Of a stretch of 64,000 nt of DNA, positions 55,992 through 64,000 are shown piece by piece. The position numbers were made by a program, and so were the translations under genes. The first letter of the stretch is position 1. Each line of letters begins with the position of its first letter. The notes under the pieces are model-generated. The model saw nothing but the letters and a program-made list of their open reading frames with translations. It ran no database searches and had not been told where the DNA came from. Origin of the DNA: Helianthus annuus (lineage: Eukaryota > Streptophyta > Magnoliopsida > Asterales > Asteraceae); assembly GCF_002127325.2 (NCBI RefSeq), contig NC_035443.2, positions 30,117,090 through 30,181,089 on the forward strand, read 5' to 3'.

Positions 55992-57525
55992 TAAATCTAT
56001 TAAGTACTTGTTTTACTTTACTTATTTAATATCGTTTTTTTAATTGTATGATTGCACGGTAAAAAAAAATTCGGGATATCCCTGATTTAATGGGCTAGTT
56101 TCGTCACTGATAAAGATTGTCGTATAATCAGAGTGGATTAAAAATCATCTTCTTGTCATGTAATTGACTCTTGTTCCTTGCTAGCGTTTCGTTAGTCTTG
56201 TTCCTTGCTAGCGTTTCGTTAGTTTTTTTATATAAGTCTGTTGTTCTAAAAAATATTGCTAGCGTTTCATTAGTCTTTTATATATATCTGTTGTTCTAAA
56301 AAATGTAAAAATAGATTATACGATTTTCACAAATCAATGTATTATTAAACGAAAATCACATATATAACTAACTATTTCTTTTGTTATTGTTATGAAAATA
56401 ATTAAAGTGGATGAAATAGAAATTGCATGGGAATATAAATATGTCACCCCTCTTTGGCACGCTAACCATATTTAATTATGCAAAACACCATATGTTCATT
56501 ATCAATAATTAACATGCAATCATTTGGTTCTCCATCTTTTACTCCCTTATATTTTAACGGATTGACTCGGCTACTCTTGGAACATTGACATGTTAAAACC
56601 TTCATTTTATATTCATCTTTCTTTTTTATCTTTTTGTTCTTTGATTTATTCTATTATAACTCTTATGTAATTTTGTATTGGTTTTCTTGAAACTTAACAT
56701 CTATGTATTGTCATCACAATAAACGAACCATAATTTAAATTCGATAGGTATTTTAGTGTTACAATGAATATGTGAAATAAGCTGTGTAATATGTGCAATC
56801 AAATTATGCAATTTATGGTGTTCGGTTTTTTTATGTTTTAGGTCAAACCATTAGTAATGACTTTTTTTTAATTACATCTAAACGAGAAAAAAAAAACTGT
56901 TAATGAAACAAATATGAACATACCAAACCTTATCAAGCAAATGTGTCCAAATAGGTAACTTTTGTCACGAGTTGGGTTCTATTACTATACGACATTTGTA
57001 ACGTATTAATTGCCATTTGTTAAACTAAACAAAAGAAACCAACTTTAAATAAAAAAGAAAAATAAACTTGTAAAAATAGAAAACTCTTTGAACCATGTTA
57101 TAACATATTATTGATTTTATTTGCGCACACCGTTCAATTTCGCAACAATTTCCACAAACAAAATAGCTTAGCATGTTTTAAAAAAAAGCGTCGATTTACG
57201 GAAAAGAAAACCACTCACACACAAAACCAACAAATGATTAGATTGTTCGGCTTTATCGAATTGAACCGGATCACAAACAAGCATCAATCATACTATCACA
57301 TTAAGTTGTTTGCATCACATACAAGTGCATATATTTTCACTACTTTTGTCATTCAACATTGATTTGATTCCATATGCATATTTTGACAACAAGTTTAGTT
57401 AAAGCCCTTTTTTGCAAAATTTAGCCAACTCCAAACTACTTTTGTCATCTAACAGAAAAACCTATTTGTCACGTGACATGCACACAAACAAAAGGCCATT
57501 TTAGTAAAACCACACACATTGCTCC
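55992..57525. other. AT-rich intergenic region upstream of the DUF538 gene
   Basis: Contains three to four short repeats around GCTAGCGTTTCGTTAGT (about 56180-56280), homopolymer runs, and no supported coding region. The last few hundred bases presumably include the promoter of the next gene. A 83-codon frame at 57111-57362 has no domain. Confidence 0.55.
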
Positions 57526-57533
57526 TTAAATAA
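57526..57533 (+). promoter_or_regulatory. TATA-like box of the DUF538 gene
   Basis: TTAAATAA lies 45-52 bp before the start codon, a plausible position for a gene with a very short leader. An ATG at 57538 opens a seven-codon frame that would be upstream of, or at, the transcription start. Confidence 0.4.
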
Positions 57534-57577
57534 AACCATGTTCCACCCTTCTCAAAACTAAACCCTCAACCACCACA

Positions 57578-58077
57578 ATGGCAAAACACACACTAATTCT
57601 CACTCTCATATTCACATTCATATGTAGCACTATTCTCCCCATATCTCAACAAGAACTTGTGACAGAATCCTCTATCCATGATCTCCTCAAAAGCAAAGGG
57701 TTACCGGTGGGTTTGTTCCCTAAAGAAGTGGAGTCGTTTACTTTGTACGACACAGGGTTGCTAGAAGTGTTCCTACGAGGACCCTGCTTGACGAAATTCG
57801 ATACGATGGCGTTTTATGAGAGCACGATTAGAGCAAACCTTACGTACGGTAGTCTTACTGGCGTTGAAGGGTTGTCTCAGGAAGAGTTGTTTCTTTGGTT
57901 GCCTGTTAAAGATATTATTGTTGATGATCCGAAATCTGGGTTAATCTTGTTCGATATTGGACTTGCGCATAAGCAGTTGTCGCTTTCGTTGTTTGAAGAT
58001 CCTCCTGATTGCAAATCTGAAGGTGGATCTGTTGGTTTTAGTCGAGTTTTGTGAGCAATTTGAGTGGATCAAGTTTT

Positions 58078-58112
<35 letters not shown>

Positions 58113-58718
58113 AATGTGGTGCATTCATTTAATGTTATAAAAGTGGTTAGATTAGCAAAACTATAGTCCATTTTTGTTTAATTTTCAAAATCAACACTAG
58201 ATCACCAAATTTGCCTTTCAAAAAAAAAAAAAAATCTTACTGGTACACTGGAATTAGCCACTAGTTTTAGAAACATGCTCACTGATTCAGAGGCTGTGTC
58301 TGTTGATTTTAGTCGAATTTTATGAGCAATTCGAGTGGATCGAGTTTTGTTTGTTTGTTTTTTTTTTTTTTAAATAATGAGGTGCATTCATTTAATGTTA
58401 TAAAAAGTGGTTAGATTAGCAAACTACAATCAATTTCTGTTTGTTTAATTTTCAAAAATAAAACACTAGATCCTACTGGCACACCGGAATTCGCCGTTGT
58501 TTCAGAGGTACTGTATGTTTTGTTCACTTAAAATACACATTTTAATGTGTAAGTTTTAGGAACATGTTGACTGATTCAGAGGCTATCATAAATATTTAAA
58601 GGAATATATTTTTTGAAATGGTATTTTACTTTTTTTTTGGTGAATCTGAATTTTACTATGAATCTGATGCAGGTATGTTGAATTTGAAGAAGAGATCAAG
58701 AAAGGAGATGGGATTTGA
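57578..58718 (+). CDS. DUF538 family protein, two exons
   Basis: Exon 1 runs from ATG 57578 (context CCACAATGGC) to 58050; exon 2 is 58673-58718. The predicted intron, 58051-58672, has donor GTGAGC and acceptor GATGCAG. Splicing adds YVEFEEEIKKGDGI after SRVL and gives a 172-residue protein; reading through instead stops at TGA 58052-58054 after 158 residues. Residues 1-24 are a signal-peptide-like hydrophobic start. The rest matches DUF538: IHDLLKSKGLPVGLFPKEV, YDTGLLEVFL, LTYGSLTGVEGLSQEELFLW and DPKSGLILFDIG. DUF538 proteins are small plant proteins of uncertain biochemical role, some secreted and stress-linked. The gene is intact and unlike its repeat neighbours in base composition. The family call is firm; the splice model is inference from frame and splice sites. 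Confidence 0.88.
58036..58580 (+). repeat. Tandem duplication of exon end and intron start
   Basis: The exon 1 end and early intron (from GTTTTAGTCGAGTTTTGTGAG) are repeated about 270 bp downstream, from GATTTTAGTCGAATTTTATGAG near 58306. The copy shares TGAGTGGATC, GTGCATTCATTTAATGTTAT and TTAGATTAGCAAA. In the copy, the donor GTGAGC reads ATGAGC. Poly(T) tracts at 58079-58107 and 58351-58371 are part of each copy. Confidence 0.85.
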
Positions 58719-59460
58719 TGCTCAAATGTAGGAGCAAATTTCGTCACCAAACTTAACAACAATCTTTCACTTTATTTCATCTTTTAATTTTAATTTTCAT
58801 TTCAATTTTGATGGTCTAGTTTAGATTCAGTTTTCCATAAATGTTTTTAGGTGATGGTACCAATGTAAATTTTGAAATCTTCTTCTCTAATCAGCTATTA
58901 TCTTGTTGGTTTTATGCTTAATTTAATCTGTTCATGATTGAATAAATTAAAAAATTATTAATATTGTTAGTGATTAATGATTGAATAAATTAAAAAATTA
59001 TAAAATTAATTAATAATATTGTTAGTGATTGATGCCAGCAAGAATTTGATTGGGACACAGAGCCTTCACGGGTGTCTTTTGAATCATGTTGTGGGGACAT
59101 CTCACATCCAGCTTTTTTCTAGGGTTTATGAACTGGTTTTGTGGCTTTATACACCGGTTCAAAGTTCAAATTGCAATTATTACGGTTGAATTATTATAAT
59201 ATTGTGTGTATTAATAAATTATTAATATTAAATATTAAATTTGTTTTTGTGCTTCGAGTGAAAACAAAACTTGGAACCTCTGGAAAGCAATGTTTAAGCA
59301 AACTTTAATACAGTGGTTATACAGTACCTTTCAGTTAGATATCTCCAACTTTTTTATATATATATATATATATTTTTAAATAAGTATGAAATTTTTGGTC
59401 TCCGTAAATAACAATGAAATGTTTTTTTATTAATATTAATTAAAATAATAATACAGTAAC
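58719..59460. other. 3' flank of the DUF538 gene
   Basis: The 3' UTR probably ends near the AATAAA at about 58943. A direct duplication of GATTGAATAAATTAAAAAATTA lies at about 58937-59005. (AT)n is at about 59355-59373. No coding region is supported. Confidence 0.5.
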
Positions 59461-60204
59461 TGTTATGGGTGAAATTCTGAGCCCATATCCTGGGTAATAT
59501 CTTAAGTTATATCTTAGTTATATGGTATATGTTCATGCCCGGTATACTCATTCAGGATATTGGTAACATCCTGGATGATATCCTGAGGATCACTAACGGA
59601 CTATGTGAAGGAATATGAGTTCAAGCTTGCAACGTTCATGAGAACCTTTTCTCCGGAAGACTCGCTCTAAGTTGTTCAAAGAAGGACGTTGAACCTGCTT
59701 TACCTGGTCTCCAACGGCTACTAAAGAATATTCGAAGGCATCCCATATTTATAGGAGATTTTGTTTTCGTTTACTAGCAATAAATAGATGGATAAATCAG
59801 ATCGAATGAGACACAACAACACTCACTGCTCTCTAGCACTTTAACTCTCTCGCAACTTTCACTTTCACAAAAAGCATTGTAACACTTAGCGATCTGATCA
59901 ATATCCTGCACTGTATCCTGACATTTGAAGAAATAAGAAGAACAAGGCAACTGCGATTGTCAACTCCCGAGGTTTTATGCCGGAGATCTAGATTGATCAA
60001 GAGCTTTCCTCGTACATCACGTGTCAACCTTTACATTTTTTGCTCATTGTTTGATTGTAGATATAGCTCGATATCCTGAGCCGTATCCTGAAACTCCTTT
60101 TTACAAACAACTTAATTAGCATATTTTCAACACACATTTTTAGCACACTACCTCACTTAACTAATTTGATCACTTAATTGCTTCGTTAATTTTTGACCAA
60201 AACA
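59461..60204 (+). repeat. 5' LTR of element 1
   Basis: 744 bp from TGTTATGGGTGAAATTC to TTTTTGACCAAAACA. TATTTATAGG at 59746-59755 may serve as the TATA box. Shares GAGGTTTTATGCCGGAGATC and the GACCAAAACA terminus with the LTR of element 2. The word ATCCTG or ATCCTGA recurs many times. Confidence 0.85.
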
Positions 60205-60207
60205 ATT

Positions 60208-60225
60208 TGGCGCCCACCGTGGGGC
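60208..60225 (+). other. Primer-binding site (tRNA-Lys type)
   Basis: TGGCGCCCACCGTGGGGC begins three bases after the LTR end. It is complementary over 18 bases to the 3' end of plant tRNA-Lys(CUU) as I recall that sequence. Confidence 0.82.
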
Positions 60226-60308
60226 AAGTGGTGCTATTTTTACTAAAAACTTTTGCAAGATTACTACTTGGTTTTCTATTTTCCAAACTTTTTACTACAT
60301 TGTTTGCA

Positions 60309-60860
60309 ATGGCCTCGAGATCAAACATGAGTTCCTCCACCGTATCTGCTACAACTTCTGCAACAATTGGTTCGGTGCTCCCTCCACCTCCTCCAAGGAT
60401 GCAAGCCTCCTCGCAGCCTCAGGATATTATACCTACTCGGAGTATTCAGGGATCTGCCCCTGTCCTGGCCTCTAATGATGAAATTCTAACCTTGTTTGTA
60501 GTGTACAAAAACAGATGAGGCAGTAGCAGGAGACCAACCGAATGATTTTAAGGGAAATACAACTCTTGAAATCCAGCTCGAGTAGGCCCACTGAGGATAC
60601 TGTCACTCCCTTGCAACCCAGGGCTTTGAACTTCAGTTCTGAAGTTTATACTGAAGATAACCGGGGAAATATTGTGCCTAGCCGTCCTCAGAATCACACT
60701 CCTGAGATACCCTCTTCAGTTAGAGTGTCAGCTGAGAGAAGCTCAGGATATGCTTCAGGATATGGCCAGAATCCTCAGATCGGTAGTGTATCTAATAATA
60801 ATAATACACTTGCTACTAACAGTATTGGATCTTTGCAGGATGCAGGTGTGACATCAGCAT
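60309..60860 (+). pseudogene. N-terminal Gag-like fragment of element 1, frameshifted and interrupted
   Basis: A frame from ATG 60309 (MASRSNMSSSTVSATTS) is Ser/Pro/Gln-rich and stops at 60518 after VVYKNR. A second frame from 60542 (MILREIQLLKSSSSRPTEDT) continues the low-complexity Gag-like sequence until element 2 interrupts it at 60860. No capsid or zinc-knuckle motif is visible before the break. Assignment rests on position directly after the primer site. Confidence 0.55.
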
Positions 60861-61576
60861 TGTTTTGGTCAAAAATCAGACAAGGCTAATGCAACCAAAC
60901 TCTCTGATACGGGGTATGATGCTTGAATTAGTAAACAACAATGAGGATCACTCAGAAATGAATTGCACAAGTGACACAAAGATTTATACGAGGAAAAATC
61001 CCTTGATCAATGAATGATCTCCGGCATAAAAAACCTCGGGTGATGGAAACTACCGATCACCAACTCAAATTAAACAATAATCCTTTTACAACTTCGGATG
61101 ATAGCGAGCTAAGTACAAGGATCACTATAGTGTATTGTGTAGAAATGTATGAAAAATGCTAAGTGTTTCGCCGAGAGCTGATGAGTGCAGTTGTATGAGT
61201 GTGTGTAGTAAAAAATAGCCAAGTGTTCTAAAAAATAACTCGCTGTCCCCTTTAAAAATAGAAAATAACTAGCCTAACTAACTGTCCGCATTTCGTGCCT
61301 TCTCCCCACGTTCTCCATAACGTTCACAATGGCCAAGCACGTGCAGAATTGAAGGGAATATGCTCCAGGAATACCGCCATGACCAAGTCCAAGCCAGTAC
61401 TCCTGCAAAACAATACCGAATTCAAAGTGAACAATCGTTAGTATAAGGATCCTTAGGATGATCCATGATCCTGATCCTGAAGCACTTCTAAGGATCACTA
61501 TCTGTCACAGAAGTAAGGATCACCAAACAGGATAACACTTGAGGATCACAGGTCATTAGGAAATCCTCCCCTAACA
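60861..61576 (-). repeat. 3' LTR of element 2
   Basis: 716 bp. On the minus strand it reads TGTTAGGGGAGG to TTTTTGACCAAAACA. Related to the LTR of element 1 in the last 300 bp. GGATCA and GGATCC words are frequent. Confidence 0.85.
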
Positions 61577-61694
61577 ATTGCCCCCAAAATATAAGGAGCG
61601 ATTATGTAAAATAAATGAGTTATATTTTGTTGATCTTATCCGCAACTAGCTAACGGATAACTAGCCGTTAAACATGGACTAGCCATTGCACATC

Positions 61695-61739
61695 TGACGT
61701 CACAGAAGTGACTACCCTGCAAGATCATGATTATAAATA
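61695..61739 (+). promoter_or_regulatory. Predicted promoter of the antisense extra gene
   Basis: A perfect TGACGTCA palindrome (61695-61702), the core of plant bZIP/TGA-factor sites, is followed by TATAAATA at 61732-61739. The ATG is about 144 bp further, at 61883. Both motifs point to plus-strand transcription away from the LTR. Confidence 0.65.
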
Positions 61740-61882
61740 GGAGTTAGAGATAGGATCAATTTGCATTTAAATCTAAGAGAAACTCCCTTTAAATTCTCAT
61801 CCGAAGATCAATCAGGTATTCTCTTTTCTTCTTCTTCCTTCTCTTACTCTGTTTTACTTCCTTTACCATCATCTCGTCAAAA

Positions 61883-63495
61883 ATGATGCTCCGGAACTCT
61901 CCCGCTAAGGATCACCAGAAGAACAGTCCTTTGAAGAGTCAAGGGATCATCAAAGATTCCGCAAAAGAACGCTGCTGTTTTACCGATCCGCAGATTGATA
62001 GAATCCGCTATTGTTTTCCGGCGAACACCGTTTTCAAATCCTTTGATCCCGCTGCTTTAAGCGATTATGTCTCTGAAACTTGGATTGCCTTTCCTGTTAC
62101 CCCATTCACCATAGGATATACTTATCCCTTTCCAGCCTTTACCCAATCCTTCTTCTCTCTAACTGGCATTTCTTATATCTAAGCTATGCCAATGATCTGG
62201 AGGGTTTTACATACCCTTGAAAGGATCATTGAGCAGGAAGGGATTGACCTAGGAATGTCGGAGTTGGCTGAGATGTATGATCTCACTACGTTTGGATCCC
62301 ACCGATATCTCTTCAAGCGAAAACCCGGTGAAGAACACCCCATTTTTAAAGCCACCAAGAATGATACAAACTTGAAACGACGCTTTTTCTTTGTCAGGAG
62401 AGATTCTATCCCAAACGGGAAGGATCTACCAAGAAAGTGGACCACCCATGGTAGGGTAGAGGATCCTGAGAAGGATCACCAAGTAACCTTATCGATGTAT
62501 TAGGATCACTAACACCCTTCTGTTTTTTGTTGTACATCTGTCTCTGTTTCACACCTCATACCATCTCCTGTCACTGAGGAAAGGCTTGCTGCCTTCAGAA
62601 GACTCGGTCCTGAAACAAGATCATTCAAGACAATCACCCAGGATTCACAAGAGGTATCCTCAGGCTCAGTCACCATGTCAAGTAAGTATCCTGCTTTTCG
62701 TATAGTTAAAAACTTGAATAAATAGTTAAATAGAAATAGGATAAGGATACTTATCTTTCTTTGAACGTGCAGGTGCCGAAAAATCCTCAAAGTCTGCCTC
62801 CAAGTTCAGCGTGACCGATCTGGACAACGTACTATCCTCCAAGAAGAAGCTTCCTGCCAGCCCAACTGCTTCGATCCCAAAGGCACCCGCTAAAGGAAGG
62901 GGTGGCAAGAAAAGAAAAGCCTCTGAAGCTGAGGATCTGCAGGGCTTGCCACTGATTCGCCACCAGTTCATTGAATACTTCAACGAGGTGAGGATCATTG
63001 TCCCTGCTTAGGTATCCAGCTTTTTTGAGGATCACCTGATCTTGAACTGCTTTGTCTTCTTTGCAGAAATTTGCCGAGATTGAAGACTATGTTGGGCATG
63101 TCGAGGAGCAGGACAGGAAGAATGCTGACCTCCAACAAGTTGCACTGCTCAAGGATCTTAAGATTGCCGACCTCCAAAAAGACCTTCAAAATGCCAAAGC
63201 TGAAACGGCCAACGTTCTGATCAATGCTGATTACGAGAAGCACGAGATCACCCAGGATGCTAAAGTCTCTGCTGTCATAGCTATGTACAAGACCAAATTG
63301 CAGATGGCCTTGTAAGCTCAGGATCCTGACTTTGACAAGAGCAACTAGGATGTGGAAGGCTGGAAGGCAAGGCTGGCTGAGCTGGACGACGAGGAGGAGG
63401 CTGAGGAGATCCTGACAATCGAGGCTGGGAGCAGTGGCAAGGATCATGGTGGTGAAGCTAGTGGTGCTGGGGATGGTGATGCAGCGAAGGTGTAG
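61883..63495 (+). pseudogene. Antisense extra ORF of element 2 (putative gypsy-type transposon domain), three stops
   Basis: Exons are predicted at 61883-62482, 62579-62681, 62773-62987 and 63067-63495, with GT-AG introns that keep one frame throughout. Exon 1 encodes a segment with FTDPQIDRIRYCFPANTVF, FSLTGISYI and MPMIWRVLHTLERI, then KRRFFFVRRDSI. This is the pattern of the putative gypsy-type transposon domain (PF04195-like). The middle is Lys/Ser-rich, and exon 4 is a coiled coil with an acidic, Gly-rich tail. Nonsense codons are TAA at 62180-62182, TAA at 63313-63315 and TAG at 63346-63348; the frame is otherwise open to TAG 63493-63495. The protein's role in these elements is unknown. 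Exon 1 end and intron 1 are the least certain. Confidence 0.7.
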
Positions 63496-64000
63496 GCTGC
63501 ATGATTGGGCGATGATGGACATTTCTAGACATAGCCGGAGCCCAATTTTTAGGTTTGGTGGTAGTTTTGTGGTTGTGATGTTTTTAAAACAATTATGGTC
63601 TGTACTTGAACAATAGTTTTAGGGTTAAGGATCCAGGATCCTCTAGACAATAGGTAGGATTACAAATGGTGGATGGATCCTCTGTTTGGGGGATGAAGCC
63701 ATTGTGATCCTGCCGCCTTTAATTTCCTGCACTTGCTATAACCGCATAAACAATGGACACCCGTTGCCAACCCATGTGGACGGGCCACGTTTTGCTGGTA
63801 GAAACGTGGGTTGGCAATTTTGACAACTTTTGACGGTTAAACTTTTGTTAATAAAATAACTTTAATCTTTTTTGGCTTATCTTGTGTTGCTATCCTTATA
63901 CATCCTTTTGATTCTCAATTGTTTTGATATACACTTGTCTAAATAAGAAAAGTTGAACAAATTAGATAGAAAATATTTAGGATATGATCCAAGATCAAAT
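63496..64000. other. 3' flank of the extra gene, still inside element 2
   Basis: No coding region. AATAAAATAAC near 63851 is a plausible polyadenylation signal for the plus-strand gene. GGATCC words recur (63630-63690). Confidence 0.5.

Larger units (their letters stand above)
59461..64000 (+). mobile_element. Ty3/gypsy-like element 1, plus strand, right part beyond window
   Basis: It has a 744-bp 5' LTR, a tRNA-Lys-type primer site and a broken Gag-like region, then is interrupted at 60860 by the LTR of element 2. The remaining internal region and 3' LTR are not in the window, so the end given is the window end. Left flank is GTAAC (59456-59460), the expected 5-bp duplication. Confidence 0.75.
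60861..64000 (-). mobile_element. Ty3/gypsy-like element 2 (Tat/Retand-like), minus strand, nested in element 1
   Basis: Its 3' LTR is at 60861-61576. The sequence to the right is its internal region, which continues past the window. The minus-strand bases just before the LTR (TATATTTTGGGGGCAAT) look like a polypurine tract, and no primer site lies on the left. Left flank AGCAT (60856-60860) should recur at its far end. An extra gene runs antisense to the element, as described for Grande and Retand-type members of the Tat lineage. Confidence 0.75.

Overview
This window is repeat-rich intergenic DNA from a plant nuclear genome, almost certainly a eudicot. The evidence is Ty3/gypsy-type LTR elements primed by plant tRNAs, MITEs of the PIF/Harbinger, hAT and Mutator types, a SINE with a long target-site duplication, and one DUF538 gene (a land-plant family) with a GT-AG intron. 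The style of the LTRs and of the Myb-like repeats makes Asteraceae my best guess, but that is inference. Nothing bacterial or organellar is visible.

Layout. A (TTA)n microsatellite opens the window. Three paralogous copies of a roughly 7-kb unit follow: A (about 172-7347), B (about 7561-14185) and C (about 29096-36411). Each unit carries a short Myb/SANT-like ORF and a SINE, and each has gained a different set of MITEs. One copy therefore often preserves the empty site of an element present in another. Between B and C lie a possible gene fragment, a solo LTR (14855-17206), a second solo LTR (17559-20357) inside a Mutator-type foldback MITE, an intact foldback MITE (20589-21119), and a young non-autonomous LTR retrotransposon (21891-29090). 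Unit C is cut by another LTR element (36412-44090) with no recognisable coding capacity but many perfect hairpins. A short host-gene-like promoter or 5' fragment follows (44091-44440). It is interrupted by a minus-strand Athila-type element (44446-54942, target duplication GGTCA).

The only gene I regard as a likely functional host gene is a two-exon DUF538 gene at 57578-58718. A relic of a hAT-type transposase lies upstream of it. From 59461 to the window end two related Ty3/gypsy elements are nested in opposite orientations. The inner one carries, next to its 3' LTR and antisense to the element, an extra gene with its own TATA box, three predicted introns and three nonsense codons.

Most notable signals: (1) paired GC-rich near-palindromes (CACGGCCCCGTG-like) in the Athila-type element and its solo LTR, where all 14 pairs I measured have exactly 21-bp spacing; (2) serial perfect short inverted repeats through the non-coding 36412-44090 element; (3) an intact coiled-coil/acidic ORF in a recently inserted element lacking pol; (4) a natural record of filled and empty insertion sites across the three units.
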